DNA of 64,000 bases from Chaenocephalus aceratus (taxonomy: Eukaryota; Chordata; Actinopteri; Perciformes; Channichthyidae), in NCBI GenBank assembly GCA_023974075.1, contig CM043797.1, positions 13,750,178 through 13,814,177 of the forward strand, written 5' to 3'. Shown here one piece after another: positions 23,034-31,645 of the stretch. Each line of letters begins with the position of its first letter. Position 1 is the first letter of the stretch. The notes beneath the pieces are model-generated. The model was not told the origin of the DNA and searched no databases. It worked only from the letters and a program-made list of their open reading frames with translations. The translations under genes were made by a program, and so were the position numbers.

Positions 23034-23568
23034 ACTGGTATCGGGTACAATGGCGCAGGTTTCAGGATCTGATTAGGCTTACTGGTTAGCTGACAAGTAT
23101 GACATGACTTAATGTAAGTGGACACATCCCTTTTTACACCACAACCTGGTAAACCGGCTCACCAACGAAGTGCTTCAACTGAGGAACCCACTTTCTCATT
23201 AGGACATTATTCTGGAAAAAATACCCCTGAGCATGATTTCTCACCTCCCCATCAGGCAGAACACTCTCCCTCAGACCTTTTAGAGACGCATCAGCACACT
23301 GTGCCTCCACCAGCTCACCGTGAGAAACCGACCAGGGAATCTCGAGACACGTCACATCATGCTGCGGTGAAGCCTCATTGATTTCAGCTAAGCTCATGTT
23401 CCCCGCCTGCCCACGTTTCATTACCCGTGTCACGGCGCATGCTGTAAACACATCAGGGTACTCCGTTTCGCTCTTGTCTGGCTTAATACTAACCAGCGGC
23501 ACTGCACCGCGTACACACCCTCTCTCTTGCCCCGCAGATCTCACTGGATGACCATACCACGCTACCAC
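23034..23568 (-). pseudogene. Gmr1 pol: region before and into integrase N-terminus
   Basis: The frame 23568-23134 encodes a Gmr1 pol spacer ending in a VLMRKWVPQLKHFVG-type stretch. After about 23134 another frame gives YIKSCHTCQLTSKPNQ, the Cys pair of the integrase HHCC zinc-binding domain. The His pair expected between these two pieces is missing, so about 50 codons appear to be deleted. The sequence stops at the DIRS-1 right end and resumes at 17250. The 5' edge abuts gag within a few codons, leaving no room for the zinc knuckle and protease. Confidence 0.78.
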
Positions 23569-24248
23569 ACCCGAGGAATCTCCTTTGTGACTGCTTTGTA
23601 CGGCAGCACCTCCTTAACGTGTGTCAAAACATAGTCATCTGCTAATGCAGCAGCTTCAGCCACCGTCCTGACTGCGTGCTCACTAATATACACTGCAATG
23701 TGCTCCGGTACAGAATTTCTAAATTGCTCCAGAATGACGAGATCCCTCAACGCCCCGTGAGAATCAACGTCAGTTGCCGCACACCAGCGATCGAAATGTG
23801 TGGAAATATCTCGAGCAAACTCGAGGTGAGAATTAACACCTCTCTTCTCATTCCAAAACCTCTGACGATAAGCTTCAGGCACCAGCTCATAAGCCTTAAG
23901 AACGGCAGATTTTACTAACTCGTAACACAAATAGTCCCTGCCACTTAAAGACGAATAAGCCTCCTGAGCCCTCCCGGTTAACACACACTGCAATAATAAC
24001 ACGCGAGTGGCCTCAGACCACCCCCTTACAACAGCGAGACGCTCAAACATCGAAAAAAAAAATTCTGGATCCTTTTCATTAAACCTGGGCACCAACTTCA
24101 AATCATTTAATTCGTCCACTGACCTCCCTGGGGCTCTGCTTTGACTAGATGGATCATCAGAAAAAAGGACATCAGCCGCTACTTTGCCCTCTCTAACCAA
24201 TACCAGTTTCTCTCTCTCCAACTCCAACTTTGCCTGCTCAGTTCTCAT
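23562..24248 (-). pseudogene. Gmr1 gag, SCAN-like capsid segment
   Basis: A 228-codon - strand frame starts near the DIRS-2 junction. It has a charged helical N-terminus (AKLELEREKLVLVREG), a capsid-like middle, and then a segment with YRQRFWNEKRG, HFDRWC, LVILEQFRNSVPE. That pattern matches the SCAN fold, which is known to have arisen from the capsid of Gmr1-like gypsy elements. Gag would package the RNA in cytoplasmic particles. The frame ends at TAG soon after a TKEIPRVW stretch, directly against pol sequence, so the nucleocapsid end is gone. The N-terminal part lies at 29072-29512. Confidence 0.82.
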
Positions 24249-24440
24249 TCATAACACTCCGTTCTATGTCTCACTATGGGATGCGCCTCATCGCGGAGCA
24301 AACGGAAGCATCAATCTCATTACGCCAATCCTGATTGGCTGGTGATCTTGACGTCAGCGTCAGGGGAAATCACCCCCAATAAGTAGCTTGCGCCACGACG
24401 CATGCGTCATTCAAACACCTCTTCTCGCTTCAGAGCACAT
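24249..24440. repeat. DIRS-2 left inverted terminal repeat
   Basis: Matches the inverted complement of 28862-29074 closely: CACTATGGGATGCGCCTCAT, CCTGATTGGCTGGTGATCTT and GACGTCAGCGTCAGGG appear in both. A few base and short indel differences show they have diverged since insertion. Confidence 0.88.
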
Positions 24441-24869
24441 CTCACAGTAGCCGGGCAAGCTTCACTGTCCACAGACTGAACCCAAATACCCATTTTGGTC
24501 GACGGGCGCTCGCCGGCTACTCCTTCTGCTTCGCAGGAAGACGGTAGTACTAACGCCGTTAGTACTTAAAATCGACCTCGCCCTTCTCTACGAGAAAGTA
24601 AGGTAGGTCCGATTTTTTCAAGCTAGCAGCACACCTGTTACTAGCTCGCTCCCTCTCTACCGACACCACGGTAGCGAGGAAGTTTTCTCTTTTCTCTTCT
24701 CCACAGAGGAAGAAAGGATTTAAGGAGCATACTGCCACACCAGTCAGTATTCTCCGGGAATAAAAGACCCACACTGTCCTTTTCTCCGGATTAAGGACAA
24801 GGTGGTTTTATCTTTTCTCCCGTACCACCTGTTGAGAGCGGGCCCTCTCCACGCCACGAGGCGGCCAAG

Positions 24870-26344
24870 ATGGACGCCCCTCTCCCTCACACCAGAGGAG
24901 TCAGGGACTCGGTGGCTCGACTCTGCGACTGCGGGTTGAAGATATCGGGCACAGACACACACCAGGTCTGTTCGTCCCTGCCTCGGGCTGGAACACGCCC
25001 GAGGCGCTATCGACAACCCCGGCTCATGCGGATATTGTGTCCGCTTCACAGTCAAGAGCCTCCGCCGACGGTTAGCTCGACAAGCGGAACAGGACCCCCC
25101 CATGTCCACGGACCCGCCGACCGGCAGTCAAGACACGGGGGCGTCCGCCACAGAGAGCGAACCCCTCTCCGTGTCTGTCTGGGGCTCATTATCGAGGGCC
25201 TCAAAACCGGAAGCCCGCGCCCTGGCAGGCCGGGACTCGGTGACGACAAGGGGCTCCCGGTTAGACCTCACCATGGTCTCACCCGTGGAGGATATCCTCG
25301 AGTTGGATTATGAGGAGGACGAAGAGGAGGACGCCCTGGCATTCCTCCTGTCCGAGTCAGATGAACAAGAAGAGGACACCTTCATGTCATCGGCCCAGGC
25401 TGCAAAGCCTGGAGCGAGGGCTGCTCTCCCGGGCGACAGCACACCAGCTTTGCCCGGTCTGAGCATGGACCTGCAGGCCGTGTGCAAACGCGCTGCGGTC
25501 AGACTCAACGTTCCGTGGCCTGAAATGGCCAAGGAGACCTCCAGGTCCCGCTACGAGGGGAAACATCTTCCCCAAACAGCGGGCAAAAGGAGGCAACTCC
25601 TCCCGGTTTTTCCAGAAATGTTGGATGAAGTGTCGGTCTCGTGGAGAGACCGGCCCTTCAGCAACCATGGGTCCAATCCAGGGTGCCTCCTCCCTGGACT
25701 GCAAATGGAATGGAGAGGCTCGGCCTCGCTGCATACCGCCCATGGAACCGCTGGTAGCGGCCCACCTTCTACAAAAGGTGGGCCCCTCACCGAGCAGGAA
25801 CCCCACGCTGCCAGCAAAGGCGGACCGCTTTCAGTCCACAATGACTGAAAAGTCCTATAAAGCTGCAGCGCTGTCCGCCAGTGCCCTGAACGTGTCCTCG
25901 CTGCTAACCGCCTACCAAGCGGAGCTCTGCAAGGACCTGTCGGTAGCCCGGGAGCAGCCACTCCGGACGAGGATGGCAGCGGTCACGGAACATTTACCGC
26001 TCTCGCCTCCATGCAAAGGAGGTGTGAGACGAAGAAGAAGGAGGATGAGGCACTCCACCTCTGCTTCCCTCAAAGGGCCCAGCCGCTGCCTTCGCAGCAG
26101 CAGTCCTTCAGCGAACTCTGCCCGGTTTAAGCACCGGACAAGCAGAGGTCGCAACACACCCCGAATCCCCAGCCCAGGCTGGAGACAAGGGCAAGTTGGC
26201 CGAGAAAATCTCCGGTTCCGGCTGCAGCTCAGGCTCAGCCAACCCAGAATTTCGGCCAGTAGTCGAGGAAGAAGAAGCGAGCGGCATGACAGCCCCTCCT
26301 TCTCCCTCCGTGAATGTGTTCCCGCCGCCTCGAGAGATGCCTAA
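24870..26344 (+). pseudogene. DIRS-2 gag
   Basis: The protein signal runs through three frames. The first starts at ATG 24870 with a Cys/His-containing stretch (RLCDCGLKIS, DTHQVCSS). The second (25102-25640) has an acidic segment (DYEEDEEEDALAFLLSESDE), then CKRAAVRLNVPWPEM, FPEMLDEVSVSWRDRPFS. The third (about 25640-26344) has PPMEPLVAAHLL, NPTLPAKADRFQS and a basic C-terminus. These blocks resemble vertebrate DIRS gag proteins as I remember them. At least two frameshifts break it. Confidence 0.75.
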
Positions 26345-26989
26345 AACCCATCATCAAGACCGCACAAATACATGTCACACGTTGATTGATTCCTCTGTCA
26401 TAAAACATTTGCCGCTGACGCATCCAGGCTTCAGGCCGAAGGCGCAGCTCCAAAAAAAAAAAAAATGATGAAAAGAAAATCAATAAAACCAATAAACAGC
26501 CCGCCAATTTTTCCCCTTTTGAGAGCAGCTACGGCATCTCTCAATAGGCGGATTATTGACGGGTCTGTGAAGGCACCACCACCACGCGCACGCACAGTGC
26601 CGGCTGGAGCTTTAAGGGCAGTGCCGGCTGGAGCCGTAAGCGTGACATCTCAGCTGGATCTAAGGAGCATACAGCAGGAGATACTCACAACATCTGCCTG
26701 GGCTTCTCAAAACAGTTATACTTTATCTATTTTCACAAGCCCAGAGAGAGTCAACCCATATTCTGGAGAGAGAGGCCCTCTCTCTCCTAGAAAGAAGGGT
26801 TTTATCTATGCCCGCCGAGCAGAGTCAGATTACGCAGACAAATGTCCTCGTAAAGCACCCGCTCAACATGGGTCTCATAATAAAACTAAACCCTGCCACG
26901 GCGTGCGGAGAGTATTGGTTATTATGTAATGCGTAGTGGCACTACACCCTTTTCTAGTGCGGGACGCGCCTACGGGTGCTGTCCTTTCA
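26345..26989 (+). other. Degenerate DIRS-2 middle, reverse transcriptase lost
   Basis: This is where the DIRS reverse transcriptase should lie, but 645 bp is too short and no YLDD-type or palm motifs are readable. An open frame at 26465-26929 shows no family match. A run of 13 A lies at 26453-26465. I read it as an internal deletion with scrambled remains. Confidence 0.6.
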
Positions 26990-27215
26990 CGGAAGGTGGT
27001 CACCACGGACGCATGTCAGACAGGCTGATAGGGTATTTACGAAGGTCGCCCGGTGAGAGGTCTCTAGAGCAGAGACCTCCAGCGGGCGCACGTAAATTAC
27101 CCGGAGCTTTTAGCGGTGTTCCCCACCCTAAAACGCTTCCTGCCTTCTCTCAGAGGACACCATGTCCTCGTGAGGACAGACAACACGATATCGTGTATGA
27201 ACCGCCAAGGGAGGT
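26990..27215 (+). pseudogene. DIRS-2 RNase H remnant
   Basis: VVTTDACQTG is followed at once by a stop codon where a Trp is usual. Further on, another frame reads PELLAVFPTLKRFLPSL and HHVLVRTDN, giving the Glu and second Asp landmarks. The C-terminal part is not recognisable. Confidence 0.7.
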
Positions 27216-27746
27216 TGCGTTGCACACAAACTGATCCCTTGGAGCGGCAGACGTCTCCTCTCTCTGAGAGCGACACAGGTACCGGGAGTGATGCACCTAG
27301 GGACAGAATTACTGTCAAAGGGTGCACCACTCTATGCAGACTGGACTCCACATCCAAGGATCGTGAGTCCGCTGTGGGTGCGTTACGGCGGAGCCGCGTT
27401 AAGTCTGTTCGCAAAAAGAAAAAATGCTCAATGACAGCTGTTCTCTTTAATGCACGATTTAAACGCACTGTTAGGCGGGGACGCACTCGTACACGATTGA
27501 CCTCCGGGTCCTCTGTGCGCGTTCCCACCCCTGGCTCTGTTACCCCCAACTCTGGCCAGAGTGAAGGAGCAACGCCACACACTTACTCTGATGTTTCCAC
27601 CCTAGCCCGCAACGTACGGGCTGGTGGAGATATATCAGCTGTTGTGTGGGAAGCCATGGCAGCCCCCACCACTCAGGGACAGATTGTCTCAAGCGGGGGG
27701 GGCGATCCTTCACCCACGCCCAGAGCGCGGAGCACTATGGGCCTGC

Positions 27747-28768
27747 CCCGTGAGTGGTACAATCTGAATACAGTGGGACTCCCTCAGAAGGTGATAAACA
27801 CTATTCAGAGTGCGAGAGCTTCCTCCACCAGGTCTCTTTACGACTGTAAGTGGAGGGTGTTTGAGGAGTGGTGCCTTCAAGAAGGACACATCTCTTTTCA
27901 ATGTCCTGTCGGGGTGATTTTATCATTTCTACAGGACTTGATCGATAAACACAGAGCTTTCTCCACGATCAAGGTGTACCTGGCTGCTATTGCTGCATGC
28001 CATGTGGCTTTGAGGGTAAGACGGCTAGCCAACATCCTTTGGTTTGCCGTTTTATGAAGGGAGCGTGCAGGCTCCTCCCTGTCTCCAGGTCGCTGGTGCC
28101 CTTATGGGACTTGGCAGTGGTTTTAAATGGGCTCAGAATGACCCCATTTGAACCCCTGGAAGGAGCTGACATGAAACATCAGTCACTCAAGACAGTGCTG
28201 TTACTGGCCCTGGCATCCACCAAGCGGGTCAGCGATATGCACTCAGTTCGCCCCAGGGCAAACAAGAGTGTTGTTGAAGCCCAACCCTGCCTTTACACCA
28301 AGGGTGGTTGGTTCGTGTACCCCAATTGACATTGAGGAATTTCCTCCGCCGCTGGTTTCCTCCGGGGAGCAGCAGCAGGATCTGTTGTGTCCAGTCCGGG
28401 CTTTACACACATATATGGACAGATCAAAGGAGCTTCGTCTTAATGACCAACTCCTCGTGTCCTGGGCTAAACCTCACAAGGGTAAGCCTGTTACTAAGCA
28501 ACGGCTCTCCCACTGGATTGTGGAGGCAATTGCTTTGGCCTATACGAGTCAGAATTTGCAAGCACCTTCGGGTCTGCGGGCTCACTCGACTCGGGGCCTG
28601 GCTACATCCTGGGCTTTGTCCAAGGGTGTTTCCATCCAAGACATCTGTGCAGCAGCGAGCTGGTCCTCGCCGCTCACTTTTGTCCGCTTTGACAGGCTAG
28701 ACGTCTCCGCTCCAAGCGTGGCCCGAGCAGTGCTGGGCACCTTGTTGAGTCGGGATTCTACCTGTTAA
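27747..28768 (+). pseudogene. DIRS-2 tyrosine recombinase
   Basis: It would recombine the circular cDNA into the genome. The N-terminal part in frame to 28057 has VFEEWCLQEGHISF and FSTIKVYLAAIAACHVAL. The frame then changes to one with LVPLWDLAVVLNGL and the first Arg box STKRVSDM, and changes again to 28268-28768. That last part has LRAHSTRGLATSWALSKGVS, with the catalytic His and Arg, then ASWSSPLTFVRFDRLD. In DIRS recombinases as I remember them, the residue after FVRF is the nucleophilic tyrosine. Here it is Asp (codon GAC). Two frameshifts and the lost nucleophile make it inactive. Confidence 0.85.
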
Positions 28769-28826
28769 ATTCTGGTTGATCGGTGATTTTCGAGATAAGC
28801 TCGTCTGGCAATACGGGAGCTACAAT

Positions 28827-28876
28827 ATCCCATAGTGAGACATCGAACGGAGTGTTATGAATGTGAGATGTCTCAC
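28827..28876. repeat. DIRS-2 internal complementary region
   Basis: 28827-28860 is the inverted complement of the outer left terminus (24249-24282) with one mismatch. 28861-28876 (ATGTGAGATGTCTCAC) matches the inverted complement of the outer right terminus. It directly precedes the right terminal repeat, which is where DIRS elements carry it. Confidence 0.85.
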
Positions 28877-29074
28877 CAGACGGCCCTCCTTGCTATGGTG
28901 AAGCGAGAAGAGGTGCTTATTTTGAATGACGCATGCGTTGTGGCGCAAGCTACTTATAGGGGGTGATTTACCCTGACGCTGACGTCAAGATCACCAGCCA
29001 ATCAGGATTGGCGTAATGAGATTGATGCTTCTGTTTGCTCCGCGATGAGGCGCATCCCATAGTGAGACATCTCA
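28862..29074. repeat. DIRS-2 right inverted terminal repeat
   Basis: Inverted counterpart of 24249-24440, running from GTGAGATGTCTCACCAG through AGCGAGAAGAGGTGC and GATGAGGCGCATCCCATAGT to CATCTCAC at the gag junction. Confidence 0.88.
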
Positions 29075-29512
29075 CTTCATGTTACTCTGAGGCTTGGGGT
29101 TACCTAAGTAACCTATAGTTTCCTGTCTCAATTTTTCCACAGACACCGCTCTTTCCAGCTCAATGCCTTGTCGCATCTTCTCCACGGCCAACTCTTTTTC
29201 CGTCTCCAACTCTATGCGTAATTTGAGCAACTCCTTCTGCTGCTCAAAATTCAACCCGGAACTTTGAGCCATTATTTCAGGCGGAGGTAAGTCCCCTGTG
29301 CGCACGGAGACAGGAGCATCCACTACAGTGGCAAACACATTATTTTTTAGCAAACAAGCCCTTAAGTTCGCCTTCACTAACTCTTTTACTCTCTTATCGC
29401 CAACCTCATAATCATAATACTCAGCTATTTCACCAACTGTTCCTTGGTGCACTGATCCAAAACACTTTTAGATGGTGCCGCAACAAACGCCCCCACACTT
29501 ATCCTCCATATT
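29072..29512 (-). pseudogene. Gmr1 gag, N-terminal part
   Basis: From about 29512 the - strand starts with ATGGAGGATAAG. Reading through frame changes gives a short N-terminus with APSKSVLDQCTKEQ, then EIAEYYDYEVGDKRVKELVK and a long charged coiled-coil-like helix (QKELLKLRIELETEKELAVE). One single-base change lies near the ATG and another near 29430. The frame runs into DIRS-2 and stops at its first codon. The rest of gag is at 24248-23562, and the heptad-like charged pattern continues there. No other assignment fits as well. Confidence 0.77.
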
Positions 29513-29870
29513 TATTTATATGACAACCGCTATTCTTAGAGAGGAAATGCAATTTCTTAGACCACCTGTGCACACAGTAGGAATGAGCAGCCCCACTTGC
29601 TGACTTCCTAACCACAAACTTACTAGGTAACTTCCCCCCTAGTCTTCATGAGGCGTAGCGGTGGGTATTTATGCACTTACAGCCCGCTGGACCGAGAGAG
29701 GCTACCAGGTAACCGGCAACCCCCCTGACCCACGGAAGTGCTCCCGAGCAAGTTTAGGGAAAAGGGAAAGTGAAGCTCTAACCGCCGTACCCCAACACTA
29801 TCAAGGCCCCCCCAGACGAAACCCAAAGGGGAAACGCCTCTTGAACCTACCAGGGGAAACACTCCTACAG
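29513..29870 (-). other. Gmr1 5' leader, LTR not found
   Basis: Lies directly upstream of gag on the - strand and has no coding signal. A CATAAATA motif near 29665 could be a TATA-like box. It does not match the 3' LTR at 14417-14701, so the 5' LTR is either lost or replaced. It ends at a SINE/LINE tail. Confidence 0.5.
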
Positions 29871-29875
29871 GTATT

Positions 29876-29943
29876 GTAATAATAATAATAATAACTGGGA
29901 TTTCTATAGCGCCTTTCAAGGGACCCAAGGTCGCTTTACAGGA
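29876..29943 (-). mobile_element. LINE/SINE 3' tail
   Basis: On the - strand it reads TGTAAAGCGACCTTGGGT, then GAAAGGCGCTATAGAAAT and a (TTA)n end. This is the 3' tail shared by fish L2-type LINEs and their SINEs. The body is missing. Confidence 0.65.
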
Positions 29944-30378
29944 ATAGGGCAAGCACAAACAAAACAAAACGTATTATTATTGTTTTCACCTATTGAGTCT
30001 GCATGTGTGTGTCATCATGGCAATGTGGTCCTGAAGACACACAGAGGTGCTTTTGAGTACTTTGCCTAGTGTTTAAATGCATGTGGACTAGAGATGTTAA
30101 GATTCACCGATTCGCATCGGTGCACCGGCATAAACGTTCAAGATGCGAGTGCACCGGTTGAAAGAGTGCACATCGGCTACAGTTTGGGTTGAACTCGCGA
30201 TGCATCGATTGCGTAGCGTCTTTGCATCGGTAAAAAAACGATTCATTCATATAAAATCCCCTCATCTTGTCAACGCTCAGCAGAGACGATCTTTGATATT
30301 TGCTTCGCCACTACGGAGGCCGAGAGTCTCAGTTATCAACACACACAGAAGTTGAGGAGAAAGAGAAACACAGCGCAC

Positions 30379-30765
30379 CGAAAAATACCTACAAATCAAA
30401 CGTTTGGCAACACTTCGGATTGTTCAAGAAAGACGGTGTAATAGTCCTTTATGTTATATAGTTGACCGCAGGTCATGGAGAGTAATAAGGTATCCGTAGA
30501 CCTTTGTATGAGGTATCTTTATTACTTAACAGGTCTACAGCCATGATACATAGATCCGTCCTTGATGCGGGCTTGCATACACACAGTATCACTCCGCAGC
30601 CGCACCCCATCAGTAACGTCCTGATGGTATATGTGCGCGGCACTATATACTACAGACGGTCAACTTGAAAAATCGCTCGCAAATTGTTAACGATGCCGAG
30701 TCACTTTAAAGTACACAAGTAGTACGAGGAACTTAGCGACGCACATAAAGAGGCGACATGGGGTC
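30379..30765 (+). pseudogene. BED zinc finger of a hAT transposase, broken
   Basis: Before the LTR the frame reads NTYKSNVWQHFGLFKKDG, the start of a BED finger. It resumes after the LTR with QLEKSLANC, a TAA stop, then RCRVTL, and in a shifted frame STRNLATHIKRRHG. The two Cys and two His of the zinc site are recognisable, but the stop codon between the Cys pair, the frameshift and the 218-bp insertion destroy it. BED fingers bind DNA in hAT transposases and ZBED proteins. Confidence 0.75.
30437..30654. mobile_element. Solo LTR with 5-bp target duplication
   Basis: 218 bp with TGTAATAG...ATACTACA ends, flanked by GACGG at 30432-30436 and 30655-30659. It interrupts the BED-finger frame, and removing it with one GACGG restores continuity. 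Family unknown. Orientation is not determined. Confidence 0.85.
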
Positions 30766-31499
30766 TGCGGCTGAAAAGAGAAACCTGAAAGTTAGACTAT
30801 GAGTTAAATCACTCAGTGAGGTGTTCTGTCAGAGAGTGGTGTTTAGTTTACAGCAGCCTGTGAAGGCCAATAATAATTTAAATGTCTTCCTTACTATAAG
30901 CAGTTATGAAATACCTGTTTGTGAAAGGTTATTTATATTCTTTATTGTTATAGAACCCACTGGTGAGTTAGCCTATGAGTGTTAAGCACATCAGGCTGGC
31001 AGCTGTATGGGCATGGCACCATGGTAGCTGTTATTTGTTAATCATGAGCAATGCATCCTTACATTGTTTAACTGTGAGGTGTTATACAAGTGTACTGTAC
31101 TCTGGAGAGCTTTTAAAGGTAAAAGAATAAACGGCATGATGGGATGTGCAGTACCAAATATGTAAAGCACTTTTTTGTTAATGTATGATTTGCTGCATAT
31201 AAGGAATAAAACAAAAATCCTCTGTCGTACCATATTGAAGTATCATTATTTTTGCATAGTGTTGAATCGCATCGTATCGCATAATGTTGAATCAAATCGT
31301 ATCGAACTGTATCGCAACAGGGGTGAATCGTATCGTATCGCATCGCCTGGTGTTTCAAATGTATCGTTAATGTATCGTATCGTGGCAACGTATCGAGATG
31401 CGCATTCACTTTCAACCGGTCTGTACTTGTTATTAATTAAACTGATGTTGATGAAACTGATTTGCTTGACTGTCTCAAATTGTAATGATTGTGTGCATT

Positions 31500-31645
31500 G
31501 CTTGAATTTCACTTAACAGACTGTATGTGGTTTGTCTTGTGTGTCATGTTTTGCATTTTGTCTTTTTGTTTATGTATGTCTGTAAGTTGTCGCTATTGTC
31601 GAGACCCCCTTGAAAACGAGATGGTGCATCTCAAGGGGTTTATCC
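31500..31645 (+). mobile_element. LINE 3' UTR fragment
   Basis: Ends with a GACCCCCTTGAAAACGAGAT / CATCTCAAGGGGTTTATCC inverted motif and an AATAA run. This resembles the hairpin at the 3' end of some fish LINEs. No coding part is attached. An AT dinucleotide run follows. Confidence 0.45.

Larger units (their letters stand above)
24249..29074 (+). mobile_element. DIRS element 2
   Basis: Inserted in Gmr1 gag in the opposite orientation to its host. Inverted terminal repeats lie at 24249-24440 and 28862-29074, with an internal complementary region at 28827-28876. On the + strand it encodes gag (24870-26344), an RNase H remnant (26990-27215) and a tyrosine recombinase (27747-28768). Nearly all of the reverse transcriptase is missing. 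The flanking gag codons join sensibly when the element is removed, and no target duplication is evident, as expected for DIRS. Confidence 0.87.
14417..29870 (-). mobile_element. Gmr1-like Ty3/gypsy retrotransposon carrying two DIRS insertions
   Basis: Reading on the - strand, the order is leader (29870-29513), gag N-terminus (29512-29072), DIRS-2 insertion, SCAN-like gag (24248-23562), remnant of the integrase N-terminus (23568-23034), DIRS-1 insertion, integrase core, reverse transcriptase, RNase H (17250-14818), polypurine tract and 3' LTR. Integrase upstream of reverse transcriptase in a gypsy-type pol is the hallmark of Gmr1 elements, first described from Atlantic cod. The gag-pol pieces join across both DIRS insertions. 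The expected 5' LTR copy is not seen on the right. The left flank TGTTA (14412-14416) is therefore an untested target duplication. Confidence 0.87.
30089..31410 (+). mobile_element. hAT element with BED-finger remnant, split by a solo LTR
   Basis: Starts TAGAGATGTTAAGATTCACC. The 3' part (31255-31405) is packed with GTATCG/GAATCG motifs like the left end, which is the usual subterminal pattern of this hAT group. A BED zinc-finger frame lies inside. I could not identify the right terminus or the target duplication, so 31410 is approximate. Confidence 0.68.

Noticed and set aside
24870..25313. Single intact gene at the 5' end of DIRS-2
   Set aside because: The gag signal moves into another frame at about 25000-25100, so this frame is only the first part of a broken gag.
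26465..26929. 154-codon frame in DIRS-2
   Set aside because: No reverse transcriptase or other motif. It lies in the region left by an internal deletion.
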